Shown: positions 25,191 to 34,760, counted from the stretch's first letter. The stretch: DNA of 45,652 nucleotides from Ilumatobacteraceae bacterium (GCA_022425725.1 JAKMEY010000027.1:1-45652), one strand, 5' to 3'. Made by a program: numbers and translations. The notes: generated from the sequence alone by a model not told the origin.

Positions 25191-27248
25191 ATGATGATCT
25201 CCAACGCTCGACCACAGGTGCTTGGCACTCTGGCCATCGTCACCTCACTCGGTATTGCCACCGTTGTTTCAGCGGAGCCCGCCGATGATGCACAACACGT
25301 TGCTATCCCTGCGCCACCGGTCATCGACTACACAACTAATGATCCGTGGGAGCACCCTGTGCGGCCCCCGGTCTGCAACGAGGCTCAACTCGAAATGGGC
25401 GATGTACGAGCGTGTGTCGTCCGCACCTACGGTGGCCCCACAGAACATGGATGGGCAACTCCCCCTGCGCCGGGCGTAGGTGAAGCCACCGAATGGGTCT
25501 GGAATGGATACAGCTACCGAGGATCTCCAGCACTGGCCGAATGGGAAGCCGAGCAGATCACGTCAAATGAACAACGAATCGGCAAGGTGTATGCCGGAGA
25601 TTTCGAGTCACACGTGGGAATCGCCGCGATCTTCGAAAACTTCCTCGTTGAGATCACTGCACGTGGCTACGAGCTTCGTAACGCCCACGGGTACGACTTC
25701 CGCTGCACGAATGCGACGGGCGGGTGGTCGTGCCCGAACGGCAGCGTCAACGACCTCTCGTTTCATGCTTGGGGTCTTGCACTCGACATGAATGCCGACG
25801 CCAACCCAATCGAGGTGTACCAACACCCGTCAGGGGGTGACGCCTGCGAGGTTGCGATGGAAACCGACATGCCGCAGTGGGTTATCCAGACCGCTGAGAA
25901 ATGGGGGCTCTACTGGGGTGGCTACGGCTGGGGTGATGGCTGCGCGAGCCCGTCAACCTCTGCGTATCGAGATCCACCGCATTTTGAATTCCGAGGCACT
26001 CAAGAGATGGCGGAGCAAATTCTCAGGTTCAATCTTCGAAACGATCCAGACCTCGGTTGTTACGACATTGTCGATCTTGATGGCACAGAGCGCATGATCT
26101 GCAATCGTGAGTTTGTCGTCGAAGCAGGTTGGCGGGTCGCAATCGGCCCCGATGCCCCGGCGGGAGCGACTGCAGCAATCGTCAATCTCACTGCAACCGC
26201 AGCCTCCGAGGATGGGTTTTTCTCTCTCGAATCATGTGCCGCCCGCGAAACGGCATATCCAGAAACCTCGAATGTCAATTTCGTGGAGGGACAAGATGTA
26301 GCAAATCTTGCGGTCATTCCACTCGATGCTGACGGTCGGTTCTGCCTCTTTCACTCGGTTGAGGCCCACGGGGTGATCGATGTCCTTGCGTTTCTCACAT
26401 CGTCAACCGATGGCACCACGTATAGCGTTGCTCCACAAGCCCCAAGTCGAATCGTCGACACCCGATCTCAACCGTCATGCGATACGTCGTCAGAATGTGA
26501 AATTCGCCCCGTCGGCGATCAAGCAGCCATCGTGATCGAGGCCGCACCCGATGAGCCATATCTTGCGAATCTCACCGTCACACGGTCGTCTGCGCCAGGC
26601 TTCATCAGCGCTGGCGGTTGCGCCCAGATGGTGGCCGGTGGCGGCGTACCAACTTGGTCAAATCTCAACTACCGAGTCGATGAAGACCGTGCGAACCTTG
26701 CGATCATTCGGCCCGACTCGAACCTCACATCGTGCGCATATTCGTGGGGAGGAACTGATCTCATCGTCGATGTGCTCGGCACGCTCTCCAACACCGACCC
26801 ATCAGGGCTCGCCTGGACGCTCACGCCACCTAAGCGCATTCTCGACACACGTCGTTGTGACGACCCCCGTTGCATATTCGGCATCGACAACGGCGAGGTG
26901 TTACGCATCCCTGTTGACAGCGATGCCCCGTTCGTGGCCATCAATGTCACGGCCACCGACGCGCTCGAATGGGGCTTTGTCACCATCGACGCGTGTTCAA
27001 CCCTTGATGCCCTCACCGGTTCACCAACCACATCAACTGTCAACATCGATACGGGGGCGACCGCAGCCAATCTCACATTGGCAGCCGTTGAAAACGGGGA
27101 GATCTGTGCCTGGTCATACGGTGAAACACATCTCATCGTCGACGTGCAAGCCGAACTCAGTATCGATGGCAACCTCAGAATCGACCTAGACGAGCCTCTC
27201 CGCATCTATGACGGCCGCAAAGGCGGCACCGGCCTTGTCAATCAGTGA
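25191..27248 (+). CDS. Secreted M15-family peptidase with three C-terminal beta-rich repeats
   Basis: A 685-residue exported protein. The signal peptide ends near TVVSAEPADD. Residues about 110-290 form a peptidase M15 domain of the D-Ala-D-Ala carboxypeptidase/L-Ala-D-Glu endopeptidase kind: zinc ligands in SFHAWGLALDMN, GLYWGGYGWGDGC, and the closing zinc and catalytic part DPPHFEF. It should cut peptidoglycan stem peptides. Three repeats of about 100-110 residues follow (from about 305, 419 and 546), with marks RIVDTR or RILDTR, NLTVT or NVTAT, and DVLGTL-like ends, then a stub RIYDGR. The partial protein at 45378 carries the same repeat. The stop overlaps glpD by 11 bp, tail to tail. Confidence 0.87.
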   Translation: MMISNARPQVLGTLAIVTSLGIATVVSAEPADDAQHVAIPAPPVIDYTTNDPWEHPVRPPVCNEAQLEMGDVRACVVRTYGGPTEHGWATPPAPGVGEATEWVWNGYSYRGSPALAEWEAEQITSNEQRIGKVYAGDFESHVGIAAIFENFLVEITARGYELRNAHGYDFRCTNATGGWSCPNGSVNDLSFHAWGLALDMNADANPIEVYQHPSGGDACEVAMETDMPQWVIQTAEKWGLYWGGYGWGDGCASPSTSAYRDPPHFEFRGTQEMAEQILRFNLRNDPDLGCYDIVDLDGTERMICNREFVVEAGWRVAIGPDAPAGATAAIVNLTATAASEDGFFSLESCAARETAYPETSNVNFVEGQDVANLAVIPLDADGRFCLFHSVEAHGVIDVLAFLTSSTDGTTYSVAPQAPSRIVDTRSQPSCDTSSECEIRPVGDQAAIVIEAAPDEPYLANLTVTRSSAPGFISAGGCAQMVAGGGVPTWSNLNYRVDEDRANLAIIRPDSNLTSCAYSWGGTDLIVDVLGTLSNTDPSGLAWTLTPPKRILDTRRCDDPRCIFGIDNGEVLRIPVDSDAPFVAINVTATDALEWGFVTIDACSTLDALTGSPTTSTVNIDTGATAANLTLAAVENGEICAWSYGETHLIVDVQAELSIDGNLRIDLDEPLRIYDGRKGGTGLVNQ

Positions 27249-28887
27249 CGGCAGCCGCCCGCTCGCGATAAAACTCATCAAGCTTTCGTTCACCGTCGTC
27301 ACCGAAGAGCAACTGCGAAATTTCAGCGAGACCATCAGAGCCCACAAACTCGTCATCGGCAACAACAAGGTCAATCTTTGAACGACGGCGCATGAAGTCG
27401 TCAAGCTTGACGATCATCTCGTGATCAGCGGCATTATGGAGCTCAACTCGCAGGTAATCGGCCGACTCCATGACATCAGTTGCCATCGAGGGGTCATCGC
27501 GGATGTGTTCGAGCATGTCGAATGCTCGCCGGCCGTAGCGACGCCACAGTCGAACCGACAGCGGCTCGGTATCAGGCTTCGGCCGCATTTCATCGAGATG
27601 CATGAGGTGTGCCTGACGGAAGAACTCTGCCCTGCTCGCAGAATCAGGCTCCCCATACCAGTTTCGTTGGTCGGCCTCGAGACGTACACCTAACGACTCA
27701 ATTTCAGAGGCGACTTCCGCTCCAACGTTGAGACAATCGGTAAGTTTCCCTCCAAACACGGTTACCACTGACCGTTGCGCATCACACTCGACCTCGTGAC
27801 GGCGACTGAGCGAGGTCCACTCTTTTGATCGCCAATCGTCAGATCCTTCGCCTTCGACTTTCACTACGAGCGGACGCACACCACTGCGCTCCGCAATGAC
27901 GTCTGAGGCCTCCAACGGCTTCTTAAGGTTCATTCGGGCGTTGATTTGTTCGAGCAGGAAGTTCCGATCTTCCTCGGTTACGGCAGTATGAGGATCGTCT
28001 ACACGAGAGTCGGTCGTGCCGATGACCGACCTGCGCCCCATTGGAATCGCGTAAAACAGTCGCTGACTGTCATCGAAGAACGCAAGGACGCGGTCATGAT
28101 CGGTCGTCGTGAGCCGAGGCACGACAAGGTGAATGCCCTTTGAGTACACGATGCGATGCGTGGTCGTCGTTCCCCATGATTCATTGAGCGCATCGACAAA
28201 CGGGCCAGCTGCATTCACCAGCGTTTTCGCCGAGGCGGTCATTTCATCACCAGTGGCGACATCACGTAGGCGCAGGTGCCACCGATCGCTACGCCGTTCG
28301 GCATGAACAAGCTCAACGTAATTTGTCGTCACCGCTCCGGCCTCGAAGGCCGAGCGAATGAAAGAGAAGACGAAGCGTGAATCGTTATCGATGAGATAGG
28401 CGTCTTGATACTGAATCGCGCCCCGCGCAGTTGCGGTTGAAATTGCGGGTTCGGCCCGTGCCAACCGGCGCCGAGAAAACACTTTTGGAGGTTTGGTACC
28501 AAATCTCCCAATCGCCCAGTAGGCGGTTGCGCCGATGCCCGCAAACCACGGCCGGTATGGCCCAGTTTTGTCAAGGGTGGCAAGGAACCCGATCTCACGA
28601 ACGTTGTCGGGGTACGACTTCATCAATTCGTTTCGCGAGCGGCACAGCCCGTAGACGAGGCCGAGTTCATAGTTTTCGAGATATTTAAAGCCACCCCAGA
28701 CCAAGTTGGACGACTCTTGGGAGGTGAACGCCCCGAAGTCACCTCGATCGACAAGCGCTACCGAAGCACCACGACCGGCGAGCGCAGCAGCAGAAACTGC
28801 GCCGTTGATGCCTCCACCAATGACGAGTACGTCAAAGTCACCGCCATCGAGACGTCGGAGATTTTCTGAACGTTGCGCCACCCCCAT
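27238..28887 (-). CDS. glpD: FAD-dependent glycerol-3-phosphate dehydrogenase
   Basis: Oxidises sn-glycerol 3-phosphate to dihydroxyacetone phosphate at the inner face of the membrane and passes electrons to quinone. The 549-residue protein has the FAD motif FDVLVIGGGINGA near the N-terminus, SSNLVWGGFKYLENYELGLV, NAAGPFVD, and GTTDSRVDDP. The second half holds the usual C-terminal helical domain (FFRQAHLMHLDEMRPK). ATG at 28887 is used; a GTG two codons later is also possible. It converges on the M15 peptidase gene with an 11-bp coding overlap and is divergent from the nitroreductase. No glpF or glpK is in view. Confidence 0.93.
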   Translation of the reverse strand: MGVAQRSENLRRLDGGDFDVLVIGGGINGAVSAAALAGRGASVALVDRGDFGAFTSQESSNLVWGGFKYLENYELGLVYGLCRSRNELMKSYPDNVREIGFLATLDKTGPYRPWFAGIGATAYWAIGRFGTKPPKVFSRRRLARAEPAISTATARGAIQYQDAYLIDNDSRFVFSFIRSAFEAGAVTTNYVELVHAERRSDRWHLRLRDVATGDEMTASAKTLVNAAGPFVDALNESWGTTTTHRIVYSKGIHLVVPRLTTTDHDRVLAFFDDSQRLFYAIPMGRRSVIGTTDSRVDDPHTAVTEEDRNFLLEQINARMNLKKPLEASDVIAERSGVRPLVVKVEGEGSDDWRSKEWTSLSRRHEVECDAQRSVVTVFGGKLTDCLNVGAEVASEIESLGVRLEADQRNWYGEPDSASRAEFFRQAHLMHLDEMRPKPDTEPLSVRLWRRYGRRAFDMLEHIRDDPSMATDVMESADYLRVELHNAADHEMIVKLDDFMRRRSKIDLVVADDEFVGSDGLAEISQLLFGDDGERKLDEFYRERAAAVTD

Positions 28888-28970
28888 AGCGTTCCACGCA
28901 AATTGCCCGAACCCAACACCAAGCCCATCCGATTCGACACAGACTCATCGGGGCAAGTAACGATGAGGTC

Positions 28971-29663
28971 GTGACAGACCTCTCACTTCTCGACGGGCTC
29001 GCAACCACACGGGCGATTCGCCGCTACACCGACGAGCCGATTCTCGAAGCAGATCTCAACAAAATGCTCTTTGCCGCGACGAGAGCGCCCTCTGGTTCGA
29101 ACCGTCAGCCGTTTAGATTCATGGTGTTTACCGATAGCGAGCGATCGCAACACGTCAAGCAACTCATTGCCCAAGGCGCCCAATCGCTGTGGAATGCGAA
29201 GCGATCTGATGACGGATACGACCAAGGTTCGGGCATCGAAGACGATTCACCAAAAGCCCGGATGGCACGGACAATGCAGCATTACGTTGATCATTTCGCT
29301 GATGCGCCGGTGCTCGTTCTTGCCTGCCTGATTCGCTACCGCGAACCGTCGCCAACCGAAGGCGCGTCGGTGTACCCGGCATGTCAGAACCTGTTGCTCG
29401 CCGCTCGAGCACTGGGCTATGGAGGGGTCCTCACCGGGTTTCAAGGATTCGTCGAGGAAGAACTCCGCTCCTACCTTGAGATTCCCGAAGAGGTCGCACT
29501 CGCCGCAGCCATCACGCTCGGGGTTCCAGCCGGCTCACACGGCCCTGTACGGCGCAGACCCCTGTCGAACCTCGTCTTCGCCGACAGGTGGGGTGAAGCC
29601 GCACCGTGGGCTCACGACCCGCCAGGAACTGCCGTTTTGCAGAGCCGCTTTGGACCCGCGTAA
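28971..29663 (+). CDS. Nitroreductase family flavoprotein
   Basis: A 230-residue FMN-dependent oxidoreductase. The family pattern is clear: TTRAIRRYTDEPI at the N-terminus, AATRAPSGSNRQPFRFMVF in the FMN-binding region, YPACQNLLLAARALGYGGVLTGF, and the late VPAGSHGPVRRRPL. Members reduce nitro groups, enones or flavins with NAD(P)H; which one applies here is not readable. The start is GTG at 28971 with GAGG just upstream. It converges on the GIDE-like gene with 4 bp between stops. Confidence 0.9.
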   Translation: MTDLSLLDGLATTRAIRRYTDEPILEADLNKMLFAATRAPSGSNRQPFRFMVFTDSERSQHVKQLIAQGAQSLWNAKRSDDGYDQGSGIEDDSPKARMARTMQHYVDHFADAPVLVLACLIRYREPSPTEGASVYPACQNLLLAARALGYGGVLTGFQGFVEEELRSYLEIPEEVALAAAITLGVPAGSHGPVRRRPLSNLVFADRWGEAAPWAHDPPGTAVLQSRFGPA

Positions 29664-29667
29664 CGAG

Positions 29668-30321
29668 TCAGACGAAGAACGAGCCGACGAGGGCGCCAAC
29701 CGACAACAGCGAGAGCAACGCCACCGCAATGAGTTGTTGACGCAATTGGGCATCGACAGATGTGCCCGACACCCGAAGTTTCTTTTCAGATCCATCGAGC
29801 GCCCCGCTGCGGAGCACGCCACGCACCCACACTCGATCTTGTTCTCGTAGGACGCGTTCTTCCACCCAGGTACGGCGGTCACCTGACGACAGACTGAATG
29901 TCGAGTTGCCTCCAAATGACATCTGCATACCGCGTTCGCTTGCCGTGCAAGTTTCAGGAAAGCCACTGATGTCAAAGTTGCTGCTCGACCGAACATCAAT
30001 CGTTGAGCCGGCATCTTCGATGAACGCAAGCGAGCCTGAAGTTCCTAGATTTCTTGTGCGCCGCTGCTGTCGATTTGCGCCCTTGTTATCGCTGCTCGGT
30101 TCAGTCCACTCTGTGACTTCGTCAGCTTCAAAGAGCAAGCCTGACGCACCGGTGAACGGGCTTGAACTTGATTGTCCTCCCGCAAGACCGGTGATGACGA
30201 CCTCTGTGCCGTCTGGTGCTGATCCGGCCACTTGCGGGCTCAGCTCTGGAAACTCTTGCAATTTCCCTCGTCGCCACCACACCAGAGCAGCGATGACCGC
30301 CAAAAGGACTGCACCGAGCAA
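29668..30321 (-). CDS. Membrane protein with a GIDE-like (E3 ligase-type) domain
   Basis: A 217-residue protein with an N-terminal membrane helix (LGAVLLAVIAALVWW) and a C-terminal one (LLSLLSVGALVGSFFV). The middle holds SPFTGASGLLFEADEV, SGSLAFIEDAGSTIDV and VLREQDRVWVRGVL, which follow the layout of bacterial GIDE-like proteins: a split-site segment, a lumenal beta domain, then a 'gave a high-G external step' segment. The similarity is moderate, and I hold the family name loosely. The only usable start in this frame is TTG at 30321; the frame is closed by a TGA not far upstream. No RING finger follows, as expected for a bacterium. Confidence 0.6.
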   Translation of the reverse strand: MLGAVLLAVIAALVWWRRGKLQEFPELSPQVAGSAPDGTEVVITGLAGGQSSSSPFTGASGLLFEADEVTEWTEPSSDNKGANRQQRRTRNLGTSGSLAFIEDAGSTIDVRSSSNFDISGFPETCTASERGMQMSFGGNSTFSLSSGDRRTWVEERVLREQDRVWVRGVLRSGALDGSEKKLRVSGTSVDAQLRQQLIAVALLSLLSVGALVGSFFV

Positions 30322-30406
30322 GAGAAGTAGCTGTGTACTCGTGGGGTCACAGTAACAATGTCGACGCCCTTCACGCCCAGCAATTGTGCTGGAGGATCAC
30401 CCCCGA

Positions 30407-31591
30407 TCAACTGCGGGGTACGTCTTTCCAAGGTCGATCGCGATCGACGCGCACGTCACCAGGAAGGCCAAGAACTCGTTCACCGAGAATGTTTCGCATG
30501 ATCTCAGCGGTGCCACCTTCGATCGTGTTCGCTCGACTCCGTAAAAAGGCAACCCGAGAGATCGAAGCAAGGCCAGAACCTTCGCCACCAGAGGCGTAGT
30601 CGTCATACAGCAGAGCTTGAGGGCCTAACAGGGCCATGCAGAACTCATACACCCGTTTGTTGTGCTCTGCACCTGCCATTTTGCCGATTGAGCCTTCGGG
30701 GCCCGGGCTGCCCATCCTGCGGTTTGCTGCAGCGCGGAGATTATTGAGGCGAATTGCTTCGGCCTCACACCACAGCTCCATCAAACGATTGCGGTAGAAA
30801 GGCTGTTGCGCATCGTCAAGCTCGTTGAACAATTCGACCGCCTGGGCGATTGGGCCGGCACCACGCGGCGGTGTCGAACCGCCGATAGCGGTTCGCTCGT
30901 TCATCAGCGTCGTTAAACTCACCCGCCATCCTTCGCCAGGGTTACCAAGCATCTCTGCGGCCGGCACGCGCACATCGGTGAAGTACACCTCGTTGAATTC
31001 GGCTCCGCCAGTCATCTGCCGCAACGGACGAATCTCGACTCCCGGAGCATGCATGTCAACAACGAAGGCAGTGATACCGCTGTGCTTCACTGCGGTTGGA
31101 TCAGTGCGAACAATGACGAGCCCCCACTTCGCAATATGAGCAAGGGAGGTCCATACCTTTTGGCCGTTCAAGATCCATTCTTCGCCATCTTGCACCGCAG
31201 TCATCGACAAACCTGCAACATCTGAACCTGACCCTGGTTCTGAGAACAACTGACACCACATCTCATTCGCAGTGAAAAGAGGCCGCAAGTAACGGGAACG
31301 CTGATCATCGCTTCCCCACTCAACGACGGTCGGGCCGCACATGCCATAACCCATCGGGTTTAAGAAAAACGGATTTGCCGCTCCGGCCGCAAAAAGACGG
31401 CTGTTGATATGGGTTTGATGCTTGGGTGAAAGCCCAAGACCGCCGTGGCCAGTTGGGAAGTGCACCCAGGCAAGGCCTCGATCAAATTGGGCTCCGAGAA
31501 AGTCGGGCATCGGTGTTACCGGCAGTGGACATTCCGCCAACAGTTCATCGATCAGTGCATCAATGTGTGCGAGTTCATCGGTTGCAGCCAT
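30407..31591 (-). CDS. Acyl-CoA dehydrogenase family protein
   Basis: A 394-residue flavoenzyme introducing a 2,3 double bond into an acyl-CoA. Visible family motifs are QLFSEPGSGSDVAGL (FAD/substrate loop), GQKVWTSLAHIAKWGLVIVRT, GGAEFNEVYFTDVRVPAAEM, and NTIEGGTAEIMRNILGERVLGLP near the C-terminus. It resembles the large actinobacterial FadE group used for sterol side chains and branched acids, so the natural substrate could be bulky. The hexamer CATAAT at 31600-31605 (minus strand) ends 8 nt before the ATG and there is no ribosome site, so the mRNA may be leaderless. Confidence 0.92.
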   Translation of the reverse strand: MAATDELAHIDALIDELLAECPLPVTPMPDFLGAQFDRGLAWVHFPTGHGGLGLSPKHQTHINSRLFAAGAANPFFLNPMGYGMCGPTVVEWGSDDQRSRYLRPLFTANEMWCQLFSEPGSGSDVAGLSMTAVQDGEEWILNGQKVWTSLAHIAKWGLVIVRTDPTAVKHSGITAFVVDMHAPGVEIRPLRQMTGGAEFNEVYFTDVRVPAAEMLGNPGEGWRVSLTTLMNERTAIGGSTPPRGAGPIAQAVELFNELDDAQQPFYRNRLMELWCEAEAIRLNNLRAAANRRMGSPGPEGSIGKMAGAEHNKRVYEFCMALLGPQALLYDDYASGGEGSGLASISRVAFLRSRANTIEGGTAEIMRNILGERVLGLPGDVRVDRDRPWKDVPRS

Positions 31592-31599
31592 GGTTCTAA

Positions 31600-31605
31600 A
31601 TTATG
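31600..31605 (-). promoter_or_regulatory. Candidate -10 box for a leaderless acyl-CoA dehydrogenase mRNA
   Basis: On the minus strand CATAAT (five of six matches to TATAAT) ends 8 nt before the ATG at 31591. Transcription starting about 7 nt after it would begin almost at the start codon. I see no good -35 hexamer. Confidence 0.3.
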
Positions 31606-31657
31606 CGATGACGTGAATCACCACCCCATCCGACACCTTGTGCAGTGTGGTGAAAAT

Positions 31658-31692
31658 TGATTGAGGGGCGTGCACTGCACGCCCCTCAATCA
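31658..31692 (-). terminator. Intrinsic terminator of nrdJ
   Basis: A perfect 17-bp inverted repeat, 31658-31674 against 31676-31692, with GC-rich core GAGGGGCGTGCA. On the minus strand it is followed by ATTTTC. It starts 22 bp after the nrdJ stop codon and is the strongest hairpin I found in the window. It may also stop transcripts arriving from the other side. Confidence 0.85.
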
Positions 31693-31714
31693 TGAGATAT
31701 CGGTAGGTGAACTG

Positions 31715-34570
31715 TCAGCTGCAACCAGAGGTGCTGCCGCATGACGGACATGCATGGCATGAACCCGCACGCACCATGTGAACCCCGCATTGCATGCACA
31801 TTGGTGCATCAATCGGTGTGTTGATAACACCCCGGGCTGGTGTGTTGTCTTCGACGGTTGGCGCAATCGCTCCAGACTCGAGGCCTGCGACCAGTTCATC
31901 AACTGATGGCACCGACTTGGGGTCAGCGACCATTTCGGAGCCGGTTGATGACTCAACCGCCATTTCTTCCACACCTGGCAGAGTTGGCTGCGTGCGCTCA
32001 GCAACCGTGAAGATGCCGAGTTCGGCCCGATCGTCATATGACATGTACTCCAGGGCGAGACGCCGGAAGAGATAGTCCATGATGGAACCAGCAAAACGAA
32101 CGTCTGGATCATCGGTCATGCCGGCTGGTTCAAACTTCATGTTGGTGAACGCCTCAACGTACGCCCGCAACGGAACTCCGTACTGCAAGCCATAGCTGAC
32201 CGACTTGGCGAAGGCGTCCATGATGCCAGCAAGTGTTGAACCCTGCTTCGACACGGTGAGGAAGATCTCTCCTGGCTGGCCATGCGCATACTCACCAACC
32301 GTTGCGAAGCCCTTGCAATCAGCAACACGGAACTCAAACGTCTTTGAAGTGCGAGTGCGAGGCAACTTCTGACGGACAGGGCGATGAGCGATGGTCTCAA
32401 CGACGTTGTCGGCAATCGATGCTGCTTCAGCAACCGAGTCATCAGCAGAATCGTCGTCTTTCTTCGCGGTAGACAACGGCTGGGCAACTTTGCAGTTATC
32501 GCGGTAAATCGCAACAGCCTTGAGGCCGAGTTCCCATGAGAGAAGGTGCAACGCCTCGATGTCTTCGACCGATGCCTCCTCTGGCATGTTGACAGTCTTC
32601 GAAATCGCTCCAGACAGGAACGGCTGCACTGCACCCATCATGCGAACATGACCTTCATAGTGAATGGTGTTGTCGCCCATTGAGCAGGCGAACACTGCCA
32701 CATGGTCAGCCGAGAGGTGTGGCGCACCGAGAATCGACTTGTTCTCGTCGATATACGCAAGGATGTCGTCGACTTGCTGAGCCGTGTATCCGAGACGAGA
32801 AAGTGCTCGTGGGATCGTCTGGTTGACGATCTGCATCGTTCCGCCACCAACCAGTTTTTTCATCTTGACGAGTCCGAGGTCTGGCTCGATGCCGGTGGTG
32901 TCACAGTCCATCATGAGACCGATCGTGCCGGTAGGTGCGAGCACTGATGCTTGAGAGTTACGAACACCGTTGAGGGCTCCGTCGCGCACTGCTGCTTCCC
33001 AAGAGGCTTGTCCTGCAGCGACGAGATCGTTGGGAATAACCTCTGTCATCTCAATTTCGTAACTTGCGTCACGATGCATGCCGAGCACTCGGTTCATGTG
33101 CTCTGCATTCTGGGCATGACCCTCAAAGGCTCCGAGACGGGCTGCTGTGCGAGCACTTGTTGCGTACGCATGGCCAGTCATGAGCGAGGTGAGAGCAGCG
33201 GCCCATGCACGACCTTCTGGTGAGTCGTAGGCGTAGCCAAGAGCCATCAACAGTGCCCCGAGGTTTGCGTAGCCAAGACCGAGCTGACGGAACCGTCGGC
33301 TGTTCTCAGCGATCGGCTCGGTTGGGTAATCAGCCCGCCCGACGAGGATCTCTTGGGCGGTGAAGACCACTTCGACGGTGTGCCGGTAGGCATCAACATC
33401 GAAGGTGCCATCTGCATCGAGGTACTTCAAGAGATTGATCGATGCAAGGTTGCACGCTGAGTTGTCGATGTGCATGTACTCCGAGCAGGGGTTCGACCCG
33501 TTAATACGATCGGTTGTTGCTGCTGTATGCCAACGATTGATCGTGGTATCGAACTGGAGACCCGGGTCGGCGCATTCCCACGCAGCTTCTGCGATTTGAC
33601 GCCACATATCGCGGGCTTTCATCGTCTTGATGACTTGACCTGTCACCACTCCTACGAGGCTCCAGTCGGCATCGTCAACAACTGCCTGCATGAATTCGTC
33701 GGAAACACGAACTGAGTTGTTCGCGTTTTGGTACTGGATCGAGAACGAGTCTGCGCCATCGAGGTCCATGTCGAAGCCGGCATCGCGAAGGACGCGCGCC
33801 TTGCGCTCTTCTTTCACCTTGCACCAGATGAACTCTTCGACGTCGGGGTGCTCAACATTGAGGATCGCCATTTTGGCTGCCCGGCGGGTTTTACCGCCAG
33901 ACTTAATTGTTCCGGCAGATGCATCGGCGCCTCGCATGAAGCTCACCGGGCCCGAGGCGGTGCCGCCACCTTCCAACAGCTCGGCGCTGGAACGAATCTT
34001 CGACAGGTTGACACCTGAGCCGGAGCCACCTTTGAAAATGACGCCCTCTTCTCGGTACCAGTTGAGGATGGAGTTCATCGTGTCGTCAACCGACAAGATG
34101 AAACATGCGCTCGCCTGCTGGCGCACCCCTGGGACACCGATGTTGAACCACACAGGGCTGTTGAACGCTGCCCGCTGCGTGACGAGGATGTAGCGAAGTT
34201 CGTCAGCGAATGCAGCTTCTTCGGCATCATCTGCGAAGTATCCACCCTCTCGGCCCCAGGTGGTGATGGTGCGAACGACTCGCTCGATGACTTGGCGGAG
34301 TGATGTTTCGCGTTCGGGTGTGCCGAGCGTTCCTCTGAAGTACTTCTGCGCAACGATGTTCGTTGCGTTGACCGACCATGTTTCTGGGAACTCGACGTCG
34401 AGTTGCTCGAAGGCAACGCTGCCGTCTTTCCAGTTGGTGATGCGTGCGTCGCGTCGCTCCCACACCACTTCGTCGTAGGGGTTTACTCCTGGGGAAGTAA
34501 ACAATCGAGAAATGCCAATAGTGCCATCAGGGGCTGCGAGTTCGGTGGTGTTCTCTGATGCCAATGACAT
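31715..34570 (-). CDS. nrdJ: Adenosylcobalamin-dependent (class II) ribonucleotide reductase
   Basis: Reduces ribonucleotides to deoxyribonucleotides with a B12-derived radical, independently of oxygen. The 951-residue protein has QQASACFILSVDDTMNSI (first redox Cys), NPCSEYMHIDNSACNLASIN (NPCSE substrate loop and thiyl-radical Cys), and ASVLAPTGTIGLMMDCDTTG. The C-terminus is a zinc-ribbon type end, CMQCGVHMVRAG then CPSCGSTSGCS, also holding the shuttle Cys pair. I chose the ATG at 34570 with AAGGAGC a few bases upstream. The gene has its own terminator and a complex upstream region with a promoter and NrdR-box-like sites; nrdR lies at 35726. Confidence 0.96.
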   Translation of the reverse strand: MSLASENTTELAAPDGTIGISRLFTSPGVNPYDEVVWERRDARITNWKDGSVAFEQLDVEFPETWSVNATNIVAQKYFRGTLGTPERETSLRQVIERVVRTITTWGREGGYFADDAEEAAFADELRYILVTQRAAFNSPVWFNIGVPGVRQQASACFILSVDDTMNSILNWYREEGVIFKGGSGSGVNLSKIRSSAELLEGGGTASGPVSFMRGADASAGTIKSGGKTRRAAKMAILNVEHPDVEEFIWCKVKEERKARVLRDAGFDMDLDGADSFSIQYQNANNSVRVSDEFMQAVVDDADWSLVGVVTGQVIKTMKARDMWRQIAEAAWECADPGLQFDTTINRWHTAATTDRINGSNPCSEYMHIDNSACNLASINLLKYLDADGTFDVDAYRHTVEVVFTAQEILVGRADYPTEPIAENSRRFRQLGLGYANLGALLMALGYAYDSPEGRAWAAALTSLMTGHAYATSARTAARLGAFEGHAQNAEHMNRVLGMHRDASYEIEMTEVIPNDLVAAGQASWEAAVRDGALNGVRNSQASVLAPTGTIGLMMDCDTTGIEPDLGLVKMKKLVGGGTMQIVNQTIPRALSRLGYTAQQVDDILAYIDENKSILGAPHLSADHVAVFACSMGDNTIHYEGHVRMMGAVQPFLSGAISKTVNMPEEASVEDIEALHLLSWELGLKAVAIYRDNCKVAQPLSTAKKDDDSADDSVAEAASIADNVVETIAHRPVRQKLPRTRTSKTFEFRVADCKGFATVGEYAHGQPGEIFLTVSKQGSTLAGIMDAFAKSVSYGLQYGVPLRAYVEAFTNMKFEPAGMTDDPDVRFAGSIMDYLFRRLALEYMSYDDRAELGIFTVAERTQPTLPGVEEMAVESSTGSEMVADPKSVPSVDELVAGLESGAIAPTVEDNTPARGVINTPIDAPMCMQCGVHMVRAGSCHACPSCGSTSGCS

Positions 34571-34760
34571 GTTCTGCTCCTTGCGTTTCCTTAACCATTT
34601 TCGACCACCCGTTGACTTTGGAGATAGGACTACCGCCATGTCTGCGGTGTGGACTTCTCCCCTATTGGCTGGAAATCGACCCTGATTTCCAAACACAAGA
34701 TCTTGGGTAACACTGACTTTTCAATTCACCGCTGACACAACTGGTTGTGTTGAAGGCGGT
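34571..34760 (-). promoter_or_regulatory. nrdJ 5' leader with several hairpins
   Basis: If transcription starts near 34759, the leader is about 190 nt. It can form: ACCGC/GCGGT (34756-34760 with 34728-34732) around the downstream NrdR-like box; a perfect 7-bp hairpin GGAAATC/GATTTCC (34671-34677 with 34684-34690); and a two-step hairpin, GGAGA/TCTCC (34656-34660 with 34620-34624) enclosing ACCGC-AGACATG-GCGGT (34632-34648) across a 7/7 internal loop. The ACCGC/GCGGT pair occurs twice, so exchange between partners is possible. The conserved boxes of the cobalamin riboswitch are not present. Confidence 0.4.

Noticed and set aside
34571..34760. Cobalamin riboswitch upstream of the B12-dependent reductase
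   Set aside because: The length would fit, but I found none of the conserved boxes (for example the GCCACTG segment or the AGYCAGGAGACC-type B12 box) on the minus strand.
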